Part shown: positions 44,152-52,603 of the stretch, in pieces
Numbering within the stretch: position 1 is the stretch's first letter
Layout: the number at the start of each line of letters is the position of its first letter
Assembly: GCF_030122805.1 (NCBI RefSeq)
Contig: NZ_CP126080.1
Coordinates: 563,001-627,000, forward strand
Direction of reading: 5' to 3'
Length of the DNA stretch: 64,000 bases
From: Mesobacillus sp. AQ2
Lineage (GTDB): Bacteria > Bacillota > Bacilli > Bacillales > Cytobacillaceae
Position numbers and translations under genes: made by a program
The notes under the pieces: model-generated
Database searches by the model: none
What the model was told of the DNA's origin: nothing
Seen by the model: only the letters and a program-made list of their open reading frames with translations

Positions 44152-45297
44152 ATGACCAGTGTTGATTATAGGTTAGAAAATGAGGATCTTGATTTGGATG
44201 AAGGTAGTGCATTAAACCCGCAATCTATAAGGTCTGAGTTAGAGGATATATATCCTGAAGCAAATATCAAAGTTGAAAGAGAACAATATTCAATATTTGA
44301 ATTAAATAGGAAATTCAACAGAGGACAGGTTGTTTTGGATCCGGATTTCCAAAGGGAGGATGTGTGGAAAAATCGCCAAAAATCCGAATTAGTTGAATCA
44401 GTTTTAATGGGAATCCCGTTACCAATTTTTTATTTAAACGAAACAAAAGAAGGTAAATTAGTTGTGGTCGATGGGAGACAAAGATTAACAGCTTTTTTTC
44501 AGTATTTAAATGAAGATTATAAATTAACGGATTTAAGGATTTTAAAAACACTTAATAATAAGTATTTTAGTGACTTAGATAAGAAATTACAGGCAAATTT
44601 AGAGGATTTTCAGCTAATTGCTCAGGTAATAAAACCTCCAACTCCCGATCGTATTAAATTTGATATTTTTGATAGAGTCAATCGTGGTGGCACACCCCTG
44701 AATAACCAAGAAATGAGAAATGCACTTTATCAAGGAAAGTCAACGAAATTACTTGCTTCCTTATCTGTAGAGGATGTTTTTTTAGAAGTAACCAGTAATT
44801 CAATTAACTCCAAGAGAATGAAAGATCGTTATCTAATTCTAAGGTTCATCGGTTTTTACCTATTGAAAGAAAACATCTTAAAGAATGTTAATGGAGATAT
44901 AATTGACTATAAAGGCGATATTGATGAGTTTCTTGGTAAGATAATGGATTACATAAATGATATGAGTGACGAAGAGGTCGCTAATCTAAGAAGTAACTTT
45001 ATAAGAACGATGAAAAATAATCAAATAGTTTTTGGAGACAATGCTTTTAGAAGAGTCTCAAAAAAAGGTAAAAAGCAACCAATTAATATGTTATTGTTTG
45101 AGGCATTTAGTTATTTATTTACAAAGTTTGATGAGGAGTATTGTGTTATAAATCACGAGAGAATTTATGAAACGTGCGTTGAGTTGCTAAAAGAAGAACA
45201 TTTAAATAAGCTCCTTACCAATGATAGAGGAAGAGGAATTGTTGTACCAGAATTGCTGAAAATTATGGATAATTTAAAGGAGAATATATTAGCATGA
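44152..45297 (+). CDS. DUF262 (ParB/sulfiredoxin-like) domain protein, defence-type
   Basis: A 381-residue protein. Residues 45-180 form a DUF262 domain: LDPDFQREDVWKNRQKSELV, SVLMGIPLPIFYLNE and VVDGRQRLTAF with the DGRQR core that binds nucleotide, then FDRVNRGGTPLNNQEMRNAL. The remaining 200 residues are helical and of no known family; the HNH/DUF1524 half of GmrSD-type enzymes is absent. DUF262 occurs in GmrSD type IV restriction and other antiphage proteins. It overlaps the ATPase gene by ATGA and is markedly AT-rich. Confidence 0.88.
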   Translation: MTSVDYRLENEDLDLDEGSALNPQSIRSELEDIYPEANIKVEREQYSIFELNRKFNRGQVVLDPDFQREDVWKNRQKSELVESVLMGIPLPIFYLNETKEGKLVVVDGRQRLTAFFQYLNEDYKLTDLRILKTLNNKYFSDLDKKLQANLEDFQLIAQVIKPPTPDRIKFDIFDRVNRGGTPLNNQEMRNALYQGKSTKLLASLSVEDVFLEVTSNSINSKRMKDRYLILRFIGFYLLKENILKNVNGDIIDYKGDIDEFLGKIMDYINDMSDEEVANLRSNFIRTMKNNQIVFGDNAFRRVSKKGKKQPINMLLFEAFSYLFTKFDEEYCVINHERIYETCVELLKEEHLNKLLTNDRGRGIVVPELLKIMDNLKENILA

Positions 45298-46352
45298 TAT
45301 CTAGATTGAGGATAAAGAACTTTAAGAGTTTTGAAAATGTAGATATATCTTTGAATAATTTCACTTTACTTACAGGTATGAACTCTGCCGGAAAGTCCAC
45401 AATTATTCAGGCAATACTCTTGGCCGTTCAAAATGTTACGGAAGACGGTAGATTCCCCCTTAATGGGAGATTAGTTTCTTTAGGACAGTTTTCAGATGTT
45501 AGAAACTTTGTTAAAAATGCAAAAGAATTTGATTTAGAATTATTAAATAATAATAACGATAATATTTGTTTTAGATTTTGGGAAGAGGACAAGGTCCATT
45601 GTGAGGTAAGCAAAAATAGTGAAATTCTCGTCGATTATTTACATCAAAAAAATCATAGGATTAGTTACATCTCGTCTAAAAGAATAGGTTCGCAAGATTT
45701 ATACGATAAAAACTATGATAGTTATTTAAACTTTGGGATTTTCGGAGAATACGCAATTGATTATCTGGAAAATCATAAAAGTGTTACTGTACAAGACAAT
45801 TTGATAAAGGAAAAATCTTTTGGAAGTACGCTAGAAATTCAGGTGAATTACTGGTTAAAATACATTTTAAATTGTGAAATTTCTACTGAAGATATAACTG
45901 GTACTGATCAAGTTAGGGTTAAATACAAGTATTCAAAAAATAGATACGTTAGACCAAAACATATTGGCTCAGGATTAAGTTATGTTATTTCTTTAATAAT
46001 TAGTGTATTGTCATCAAAACTAGAGGATCTAGTTATAATAGAAAATCCAGAGATTCACTTACACCCAAGTGCTCAATCAAAACTAGCTGAGTTCTTAACA
46101 TTTGCTGCGGAAAAGGGTATTAAGTTGATTATCGAAACTCATAGTGATCATATTTTTAATGGAGTCAGGAAATCAATCTATAATAATGTTATTAGTACTG
46201 ATAATCTTTCAGTATATTTTTGTAAGTTGAGCGAAGAATATTTAACTATACCTGTAAGAATTGAATTTAATAAAACAGGTGATGTTGAGAATCACCAAAA
46301 GGGTCTATTTGATCAATTTGATGAAGATTTAGATGAAATGTTGGGGTTGTGA
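45294..46352 (+). CDS. RecF/SMC-like AAA ATPase (DUF3696-like), defence-type
   Basis: A 352-residue ABC-class ATPase. Walker A lies in LLTGMNSAGKSTIIQ (about residues 28-36), the signature region in HIGSGLSYVISLII, Walker B in LVIIENPEIHLHPSAQSKL and the switch His in LIIETHSDHIFNGVR. No coiled-coil arm or TOPRIM domain is seen. Such ATPases partner nucleases in Septu- and retron-like immune systems. It is coupled to the DUF262 gene upstream by a 4-base overlap, and the next gene begins four bases after its stop. Confidence 0.88.
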   Translation: MISRLRIKNFKSFENVDISLNNFTLLTGMNSAGKSTIIQAILLAVQNVTEDGRFPLNGRLVSLGQFSDVRNFVKNAKEFDLELLNNNNDNICFRFWEEDKVHCEVSKNSEILVDYLHQKNHRISYISSKRIGSQDLYDKNYDSYLNFGIFGEYAIDYLENHKSVTVQDNLIKEKSFGSTLEIQVNYWLKYILNCEISTEDITGTDQVRVKYKYSKNRYVRPKHIGSGLSYVISLIISVLSSKLEDLVIIENPEIHLHPSAQSKLAEFLTFAAEKGIKLIIETHSDHIFNGVRKSIYNNVISTDNLSVYFCKLSEEYLTIPVRIEFNKTGDVENHQKGLFDQFDEDLDEMLGL

Positions 46353-46356
46353 TATT

Positions 46357-47211
46357 ATGGAAGTTTTAATGAACGAGCTATCATTAGAGGGTCAATTTTC
46401 TAGTATTAATGAATTCCTTACTTCCTTAAGAGAAATGATTGTGATCCAAAAGATCATGGATAAAGCGCAAATAAAATTGTCGAAACATTATAATTTGATA
46501 AATGAACAAGTGACTGAAACGCATACACTACATGATGTTTTAACTGATAATAGCGTAAAAACTACTAATGAAATTAGACGATTTAAGATGTATTTGAAAA
46601 GGTTGTTATCTGATCCATCCTTTTGGCACGAAAATCAACTCCATGATCATACAAATAAATATTTATGTGATTATACAAATAAAACCCATGATTACTCTTT
46701 GGCTGAATCATGTGAAAGAGAAAAAAAAGTACTTTCTTTTAAACATAATAAATTTTTAGAAGACGTACTAGTAATAAATAAAAATAGTACTAGAGTAGAA
46801 ATATTAAATTTTCACAATCGTTATTTATTAAATGAGATTCTTTTTGAAGAAGGTCTCATTAGTGAAATAGATTATTGTATAAATCATTTTGATAATAGTA
46901 ATCTTTCATTTGAAAACCTAGATCAAAATTTTTCATTTAACATTTTGACCCATGATGAGAAAAAAATGTTTATTTCTTCATTTAGAATGTTTTCCGAAAT
47001 GTCCTGGGATGAAATATTGACCCATGATGGATTGAAATATAAACAATATACTCCTACAGGGGAAAGTTGGTTTTTGCATACACCATATTCAGATAAAAAG
47101 ATATATAAATTTAGAACTTCACAAAAATGTAGATGTTTTGGTTATAGAGAGAATGATATATTCTATGCTTTAAGATTTGAAAGAGATCATAAGATCAGTG
47201 ATAATGGATAG
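46357..47211 (+). CDS. unknown third protein of the DUF262-ATPase operon
   Basis: A 284-residue protein that I cannot assign. Residues 1-180 are helical; the last 70 residues carry a Trp/Phe/His-rich beta region, TPTGESWFLHTP, then IYKFRTSQKCRCFGYRENDI and YALRFERDHKISDNG, which faintly recalls the final strands of RelE-type RNA interferases (conserved F-R and D/H-H). It starts four bases after the ATPase stop, so it belongs to the same operon and may be the effector. The RelE-like reading is a guess. Confidence 0.7.
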   Translation: MEVLMNELSLEGQFSSINEFLTSLREMIVIQKIMDKAQIKLSKHYNLINEQVTETHTLHDVLTDNSVKTTNEIRRFKMYLKRLLSDPSFWHENQLHDHTNKYLCDYTNKTHDYSLAESCEREKKVLSFKHNKFLEDVLVINKNSTRVEILNFHNRYLLNEILFEEGLISEIDYCINHFDNSNLSFENLDQNFSFNILTHDEKKMFISSFRMFSEMSWDEILTHDGLKYKQYTPTGESWFLHTPYSDKKIYKFRTSQKCRCFGYRENDIFYALRFERDHKISDNG

Positions 47212-47535
47212 AAGAGACCCGGGGACGGCTCGGTCGGTTCAAAAATAAAATTAAGTGGCGGAACCGTGGTAATGTTGTTGCTTGAGAATAAAACAAAATA
47301 AATAGTGTAGAAGAAAGAGGATAGCCATTTCGTTATCCTTTTTATTTTTTTCGCTATTAAGTTTATTTTGTTTATGAAATCCTGGTTTTTAGCAAGTAAT
47401 CTGGGCCAGTGTCTTTATAATTATGTTGTAAATAATGTTAAAAAACTTTTCTCAATGGGTTTGTTTCTGAGTAGCATGGGACGTACCTATTGCTTCTTTT
47501 CTGGAGATTAAATGAGAAGCATAAAATACATCCCT
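47212..47535. repeat. intergenic region rich in repeats (REP-like and GGATAG copy 4)
   Basis: GAGACCCGGGGACGGCTCGG (47213) with GGCGGAACCGTGG (47257), both REP-like; then AGGATAGCCATTTCGTTATCCT (47318-47339) followed by TTTTTATTTTTTT, a GGATAG hairpin acting as terminator for the upstream operon; then CATGGGACGTACC with TTGCTTC near 47480. No gene is supported. Confidence 0.65.
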
Positions 47536-47781
47536 CTATTTTGTGCTTATTTCAGAATACGCTTGATGGTATAATTCCAACAATGCTTTTTTTGCTGCTT
47601 TTTTCTTACTGCGTAGATCTGTTGCTGTAACTGTATAGTCTCTAAAAGGAGGCTTATCATCACAAATATTAACTGTAACCTGATACTCATTTTGATACCT
47701 GATAATATCCATTTCGATTTCGTCACCGTATTCGTTTATAAATTGCATAACATCCCAAGATGAGTAAAAGTTATCAATCAT
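47536..47781 (-). CDS. small dsRNA-binding-domain-like protein
   Basis: An 81-residue protein with the order helix (SSWDVMQFINEYG), strands (EIEMDIIRYQNEYQVTVNI and PFRDYTVTATDL), then a basic helix RSKKKAAKKALLELYHQ. That last motif resembles the KKxAK..AA..AL helix of double-stranded-RNA-binding domains. No other domain is present. ATG at 47781 follows GAGGGTG, 19 bases after the XRE gene, so both form one operon. The dsRBD reading is inferred from pattern only. Confidence 0.65.
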   Translation of the reverse strand: MIDNFYSSWDVMQFINEYGDEIEMDIIRYQNEYQVTVNICDDKPPFRDYTVTATDLRSKKKAAKKALLELYHQAYSEISTK

Positions 47782-47800
47782 TTTATCACCCTCTGGCACT

Positions 47801-48022
47801 TTATTCTTTAGTATTAATAATTTCAATGATTTCTTGAATGTCATCAATATCAAGTGCTTCTGCAATCCGCTTAATATGTCCCATGTTGATGTTTTGACGT
47901 TTATTATTTGCAAGTTCGCTCAAAGCGGAGTGCCGGATATCCGCGAGCCTAGATAGTTCTCTTAAGGATATATTATGTTTTTTAATTAGCTGCTTTAAGT
48001 TAACCCGAACTTCTTTTTCCAT
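47801..48022 (-). CDS. XRE-family small HTH regulator
   Basis: A 73-residue Cro/C1-type HTH protein: NLKQLIKKHNISLRELSRLA with the recognition helix in RHSALSELANNKRQNINMGH, followed by helices 4 and 5. Size and position (next to a restriction-modification locus) fit a controller-like or phage-type repressor. ATG follows AAGGAAACG. It probably regulates its own operon with the dsRBD-like gene, and possibly the restriction genes upstream on the same strand. Confidence 0.85.
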   Translation of the reverse strand: MEKEVRVNLKQLIKKHNISLRELSRLADIRHSALSELANNKRQNINMGHIKRIAEALDIDDIQEIIEIINTKE

Positions 48023-48388
48023 CGTTTCCTTACACCCATTTCTATGGACTATAAGGAAACGCTAACATTTAGAAAATAAAGAAGTGGTACGCTTTCGCGT
48101 AACATTCTTTGTTTATCTAAGAAATAAAGACTAAGGTTTTCTCCTTTTTTAAACCATTGATTCTATTTAAAAAAATTTATACATATTTTTTTTTGAATCA
48201 TCATTTTCATGTGCTTCCGCAATCCGCTTAAAAAATACAAGTTTCTCACGAAAAAGAAACTATCAAAAGAAGCAATTCAAAATAAGACTAAAATAACCCG
48301 AACTTATATATCAGTTCGGGTTATGGTCTCTCTATGAAGAAACACACGATAGATTGAACTATTTGTGTTATTAATTTCTAAGTATAAA
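48023..48388. other. promoter and terminator region between HNH and XRE genes
   Basis: Holds the HNH terminator (48286-48324), a small inverted repeat GTTTCT/AGAAAC (48241-48260) and the XRE promoter region with ACGCTTTCGCGT near 48090. No gene is seen. Confidence 0.45.
48286..48324 (-). terminator. terminator of HNH endonuclease gene
   Basis: On the minus strand ATAACCCGAACT pairs with AGTTCGGGTTAT, then TTTAGTCTT. It lies about 65 bases past the stop. Confidence 0.8.
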
Positions 48389-49432
48389 TTAGATTCTCCC
48401 TCTATCTAAAAAACTACCAAATATATTTTGTTGGTGATATTGCAAATTTTCTATTGAAGGTTTGAAAAAGTCCTGTTCAGGAACAAATAGACTTTGACCA
48501 TTTATGTTCTGTAACATTTCACTATCTACATCAGGATGTACTCGAATAGTATAATTATTATTAATTGTAAAGCATCCTGTATCAAATGCCCAATGTAAAT
48601 CTCTATTCATTAGAATCCCGTTATTAGGGTTAAAGCTACCTCCATGACTTCGTGGATAAATATGAGCAGCTTGTAAGTTATTATAGGCACCACAATTGAT
48701 GACTTGTCTGGTTATGGCACAAAAGTTTTCATATCCGACAGAAACAAAATCTCGGAACATTACTTGATTTGAAAATAATGAATCAATATTAGTTTGGCTA
48801 ATATTGTTACGAGTTACGATATCATTTGATACTTGTATCAGCCCAGGTTCATTAACTTCATTTCCATTAATATAATCAGGTCTAGTCCGCATTATTTCCA
48901 GAATTCTGTCTTCTATAATTTGGATATCTTCATGTAAAACGGCATAATTTCCTCTAAAAGACGAATTATCTATTTCATTACTTAATCGATTGTATAAATC
49001 GCTAGTATGATCATTTTCCAAATATGCAAAATAGACAGTTTCGTTAACTGTTTCTCCGTTATCATTAAGTTGTAAAGTCTGAGGCTTTAAAACGATAATA
49101 TCGTCTCTTCGGAATAACCACTGGTTACCTTCTAAGAATCGATTTGAATAGAGTCGATATTCGTCCCTTGGTTGACCACCATTACCACCCCCATGGTATT
49201 TATCGTTATTATAAACGAATGTACAGTAATTGCGTTCAAAACGGTCTCTATACAAAGGGATTAAAGTAAGTATTCTGTAGTCGTTTAAAATTGTTTGTGA
49301 AAGGAATGGAAGATGTGATAAAAAATCTGTGTTTTTGGACATAAGTAGATATCGCCCTCTAGCAGGATTGTCATTAGGGCCATTAACACTTCCAAGTTCT
49401 TGATATTGTAATCGCTTTACCAAGTAAGTCAT
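48389..49432 (-). CDS. HNH-type restriction endonuclease
   Basis: A 347-residue nuclease. The C-terminal HNH motif is plain: VINCGAYNNLQAAHIYPRSH provides the first His, and NNGILMNRDLHWAFD the Asn and last His; Cys residues around CAITRQVINCG may hold zinc. The N-terminal 220 residues are unfamiliar and probably recognise DNA. It lies directly downstream of two cytosine-5 methyltransferases on the same strand, so it is most likely the cognate restriction enzyme. ATG follows GGAGG. A hairpin separates it from the methyltransferase gene. Confidence 0.85.
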   Translation of the reverse strand: MTYLVKRLQYQELGSVNGPNDNPARGRYLLMSKNTDFLSHLPFLSQTILNDYRILTLIPLYRDRFERNYCTFVYNNDKYHGGGNGGQPRDEYRLYSNRFLEGNQWLFRRDDIIVLKPQTLQLNDNGETVNETVYFAYLENDHTSDLYNRLSNEIDNSSFRGNYAVLHEDIQIIEDRILEIMRTRPDYINGNEVNEPGLIQVSNDIVTRNNISQTNIDSLFSNQVMFRDFVSVGYENFCAITRQVINCGAYNNLQAAHIYPRSHGGSFNPNNGILMNRDLHWAFDTGCFTINNNYTIRVHPDVDSEMLQNINGQSLFVPEQDFFKPSIENLQYHQQNIFGSFLDRGRI

Positions 49433-49468
49433 AAATTACCTCCATTTTAAATATATATCAATTATAAC

Positions 49469-49507
49469 AAAAATTACCTCTATTAATAGAAAATAGAGGT
49501 AATTTTT
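49469..49507. terminator. bidirectional hairpin between methyltransferase and nuclease genes
   Basis: A 16-bp stem, AAAAATTACCTCTATT paired with AATAGAGGTAATTTTT, with T-tracts on both strands. It may attenuate readthrough from the methyltransferases into the nuclease gene, lowering nuclease dose. Confidence 0.75.
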
Positions 49508-49509
49508 AG

Positions 49510-50718
49510 TTAAATATTATTAAATTCTATTAGGGCCGATGCAAGTTTTTGTGCAAATAGAGGAGGAACAGCATTCCCTATCATTTTATAGTTATCTCCC
49601 ATACTAGAAATAAAAGTATAATTATTCGGGAATGTTTGTAGACGAGCCGCTTCACGCACTGTTATACTTCTGGATTGTGTTGAATCTGGATGAATATGTC
49701 TTAGACCATCTTTATATAAATGCGCAGGAATTGTATTGCTTGGCTGGTCCCAACGTAATACATGATACTTATGGATATTTGAATTACGTCCAGTCATTTG
49801 AGTATACAATTCCATTAAAGCCTGACTTGTAGTATATTCATTTCTACCGCTCTCAATATCTTCACACAAAATATTAAATATATTAATATCTCTTCTGTTG
49901 TGATAACGAGGAACATGGTTAGAAATATCATTATTAAATATATGAGAATACTTTCTTCCGTTTAAAATATAATCCGATTCTGCAGGTATTATAGGAGGCA
50001 AGTCACCTATTGCATCTTGAACCGATCTTCTGTTTTCACGATATTGTGGTAAAATATCGTGATAAAACTGATGTAAAGCTTGTTGAATGTCTTCTTTAAA
50101 ACCATTTTTTACTCCTATTATTATGACACGTTTTCTTTTTTGAGGCACACCATAATCAGAGAAATCATATTGAGCATATGTTTTTAAATCGTCTACAATT
50201 TCGTAACCGGAATTATTAATTTCAGCTCTAATTAAATCTGTCACCAAAGTTTCTCCATCAGGTCTTGCACTAAGCATGCCTGGTACGTTTTCGAAAACAA
50301 ACATATTAGGTTGGTAATGTCTAACTAATCGCATATAACTTTCAAATAAGAAATTTCTATAGTCGTTTCGCATACCATTTTCATCTCTTATACGTCCTGC
50401 AACTGAATACGCTTGACAAGGCGGTCCACCAATAATTAAATCTACGTTTAAATCTCCTATGATGGCATCTAGTCCAACATGAGAATCATATACTTCATCA
50501 TTTTCCCAACCATTAATTAACTCTTCAGTACGCTGAATATCAAAACGAATGACACGTTCATTTGCGTCAATCATATTATAGTTATTCCTTAAATGATTTC
50601 TAAGATTCTCAACTTGAGGTCTTTCCCATTCTACAGCTGCAAGCATATTATAATTAGGATTTTGTTTAAATCCTTCTGACAAACCTCCACAACCTGCAAA
50701 AATATCAATGAAATTCAT
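49510..50718 (-). CDS. DNA (cytosine-5)-methyltransferase, first of pair
   Basis: A 402-residue C5 methyltransferase using S-adenosylmethionine. Motif I NFIDIFAGCGGLSEGF, motif IV GGPPCQAYSVAGR with catalytic Cys101, motif VI FENVPGML, motif VIII QKRKRVIIIG and motif X YKMIGNAVPPLFAQKLA are all in order. The target-recognition region lies at about residues 230-350. ATG follows AAAGGAGA, 13 bases after the second methyltransferase stop, so both share one transcript. Confidence 0.92.
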   Translation of the reverse strand: MNFIDIFAGCGGLSEGFKQNPNYNMLAAVEWERPQVENLRNHLRNNYNMIDANERVIRFDIQRTEELINGWENDEVYDSHVGLDAIIGDLNVDLIIGGPPCQAYSVAGRIRDENGMRNDYRNFLFESYMRLVRHYQPNMFVFENVPGMLSARPDGETLVTDLIRAEINNSGYEIVDDLKTYAQYDFSDYGVPQKRKRVIIIGVKNGFKEDIQQALHQFYHDILPQYRENRRSVQDAIGDLPPIIPAESDYILNGRKYSHIFNNDISNHVPRYHNRRDINIFNILCEDIESGRNEYTTSQALMELYTQMTGRNSNIHKYHVLRWDQPSNTIPAHLYKDGLRHIHPDSTQSRSITVREAARLQTFPNNYTFISSMGDNYKMIGNAVPPLFAQKLASALIEFNNI

Positions 50719-50731
50719 TATTGTATCTCCT

Positions 50732-51790
50732 TTATAAATAATCTTTAAGTTTGGTACCTATGTGATAGCCCAATAAAGGAGGTACAGCATTTCCAACCTG
50801 TCTATATTGTTGAGTTTTATTTCCGTAAAAGCGGAAATCATCAGGAAACGATTGTAACCGAGCATTTTCACGTACAGTAGGCACACGATTAAATTCATAA
50901 TGGAAGTGATTCCGATGCCCAGTATCAATTGTCTTTGATGGTTTATTACGATGGTAGCGTGTCCACGCTTCATTAAATTTGCGGCTATCACCTACACCAG
51001 GAGGTAAATCTTTATGGTTTCCTCCTTCAGGAACTTGAGAGATTACATCTATAACTAGATCAGAATGTTGTGTGCCAACATGATTAAATAATTGAGTAGA
51101 TTTTTTACGCATCTTTTTTTGATATTCACTATTAGGAGGACATTGATATTCGCTTATTTCTGTTCCAAGGTTATTTGAGAAATCATGTAAATCACTGATA
51201 GCTTCTCCACAAGTGATATATTTATCTGGAGTTAATACAGGTTTAGGAAATTCGAATTTTTCTCCATTTAATAGACCGACGAAAAACAAACGTTTCCGAA
51301 TTTGGGGTACGCCGTAATCTGGTGCAAATAGAATTTGATCGTTTACGGTATATCCCAATTCACTAAACTCTTTTATAATTGCCTCACGGGCTTTACCTTT
51401 ATATAAAGTAGCAAGGCCAGGGACATTTTCTAAAACAAATGCCTTAGGTTGGAAGAATGCGACTGCATTAACCATAGCTTTAAAAAGAACGTTTCGTTCA
51501 TCATCTTCTGCGCGTTTTCCTGTTAATGAGAAGCCTTGGCAAGGAGGACCACCAATAATCAAATCAATTTGTTTATTTTCAGTCAAGCTGGCCATTTGTA
51601 AAATTGTGGAGTTTTGAAATAAATCCCCGTCCATTGCAACTGCTTTTCCATGATTCTCTTTAAAGCTTTTTAATGCATCCACATTGTTATCGATACCTAA
51701 AAGAACTTCATATCCAGCATCCATGAAACCTCGAGATAGGCCTCCGCAACCACAGAACATGTCGATAACTGTTGGTTTTCGTTTTTTCAT
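50732..51790 (-). CDS. DNA (cytosine-5)-methyltransferase, second of pair
   Basis: A 352-residue C5 methyltransferase. Motif I VIDMFCGCGGLSRGF, motif IV GGPPCQGFSLTGKRAEDDER with catalytic Cys84, motif VI ENVPGLATL, motif VIII QIRKRLFFVG and motif X YRQVGNAVPPLLGYHIG are intact. It is clearly different from its partner, so the two probably modify different strands of an asymmetric site, or different sites. ATG at 51790 follows TTGGAG. It sits 22 bases after the DUF1413 gene. Confidence 0.92.
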   Translation of the reverse strand: MKKRKPTVIDMFCGCGGLSRGFMDAGYEVLLGIDNNVDALKSFKENHGKAVAMDGDLFQNSTILQMASLTENKQIDLIIGGPPCQGFSLTGKRAEDDERNVLFKAMVNAVAFFQPKAFVLENVPGLATLYKGKAREAIIKEFSELGYTVNDQILFAPDYGVPQIRKRLFFVGLLNGEKFEFPKPVLTPDKYITCGEAISDLHDFSNNLGTEISEYQCPPNSEYQKKMRKKSTQLFNHVGTQHSDLVIDVISQVPEGGNHKDLPPGVGDSRKFNEAWTRYHRNKPSKTIDTGHRNHFHYEFNRVPTVRENARLQSFPDDFRFYGNKTQQYRQVGNAVPPLLGYHIGTKLKDYL

Positions 51791-51812
51791 AAATTCCACT
51801 CCAATTTTTCTC

Positions 51813-52040
51813 TTACAATTTTATATAAATTTGCTGATTAGCACTGCTTTTTTTTGCGACATTTACAATATCTGTTAACCTGCCATTCCTTACTTCATTT
51901 AGAAATAATGAACCTAACATACGCCGCTCACCGATAGCGAGTCTATTCCACTCGTATCCTTTAAATAAGTCTTTAACTAAAAATTCTTCATCCCTTTGAA
52001 GGTTAAGAACTTCCTTAATAGCTCTTTTTAAACAATCCAA
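51813..52040 (-). CDS. DUF1413-like small protein
   Basis: A 75-residue protein whose core (FLVKDLFKGYEWNRLAIGE, RRMLGSLFLNEV) matches DUF1413, a small family seen in phage, plasmid and restriction contexts. It starts at TTG six bases after GGAGGA; upstream codons are an artefact of a CATAAG repeat. It heads the methyltransferase operon and could regulate it or bind DNA. No direct evidence of function. Confidence 0.7.
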   Translation of the reverse strand: MDCLKRAIKEVLNLQRDEEFLVKDLFKGYEWNRLAIGERRMLGSLFLNEVRNGRLTDIVNVAKKSSANQQIYIKL

Positions 52041-52330
52041 TATTATTCCTCCATAATTAATAATAAGCATAAGCATAAGCATATAATATAGTTAAATTAG
52101 AAAATAGTAAATAGGAGAAAGCGAATATTTGTTCTGATGTTTAAAGTTCAAAAGTGAATAGGCTTTAAACTATTTTCTTGATTGATAGGAAGGGGTTTTA
52201 AAAAAACTATTTTCTTACGAATGAGCGGCATGATGTAAAAGCGCTCTCACTTAATTGGGTTTTTGGATAAGATTAGTGTGGGTTGCTAACATTGAGGATT
52301 TTAGTTGAGTCTTCACATGATTTTACAGAA
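52041..52330. other. AT-rich promoter region of the restriction-modification operon
   Basis: A short GCATAA tandem repeat (near 52067-52082) and AT-rich sequence. Nothing else is recognised. Confidence 0.4.
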
Positions 52331-52470
52331 TTAATGAGTAACTTCTTTTTCATTTCTTGTGTCTACTTGAAGATATACATTCTTTGTAATCTGATCGTCG
52401 CTAAGACCAAGACGATCAATAATCTGTTCTAGTTAGACGAGAGCTTCGGCAAGAAAGCGAGTGCCTTAAA
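52331..52470 (-). pseudogene. C-terminal remnant of a tyrosine recombinase (integrase)
   Basis: The minus-strand frame reads RFLAEALV, a stop codon, then LEQIIDRLGLSDDQITKNVY and LQVDTRNEKEV. This matches the end of Bacillus phage-type integrases (LLxEAGVSLEQIMERLGH...TTKNIYLHVT), including the strand before the catalytic Tyr. One internal TAA and the loss of the rest show that it is dead. It marks past mobility of the island. Confidence 0.65.
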
Positions 52471-52477
52471 TAGTGGG

Positions 52478-52603
52478 ATGTTAAATCTTCATTCAAACCA
52501 GGATATAGAAGAGGTTAAACAAAAATTAGGTAACATAAATGTGAAAAAAGTAGGGGATCATTCAGGATTTCCTTCTTGGATGTTTTTTATCCCCGATAAA
52601 TGA
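52478..52603 (+). CDS. uncertain 41-residue frame, possible gene fragment
   Basis: An ATG frame without a good ribosome binding site, coding for NQDIEEVKQKLGNINVKKVG and GFPSWMFFIPDK. It looks like the C-terminal end of some larger protein rather than an independent gene, and it overlaps the 3-prime end of vsr. Not recognised. Confidence 0.25.
   Translation: MLNLHSNQDIEEVKQKLGNINVKKVGDHSGFPSWMFFIPDK

Noticed and set aside
44152..45297. GmrSD-type IV restriction enzyme
   Set aside because: Only the DUF262 half is seen; no DUF1524/HNH motif exists in this protein or the next two.
52230..52252. CcpA cre-like site (AAAAGCGCTCTCA)
   Set aside because: Two mismatches to the core consensus and no intact gene downstream that it could control.
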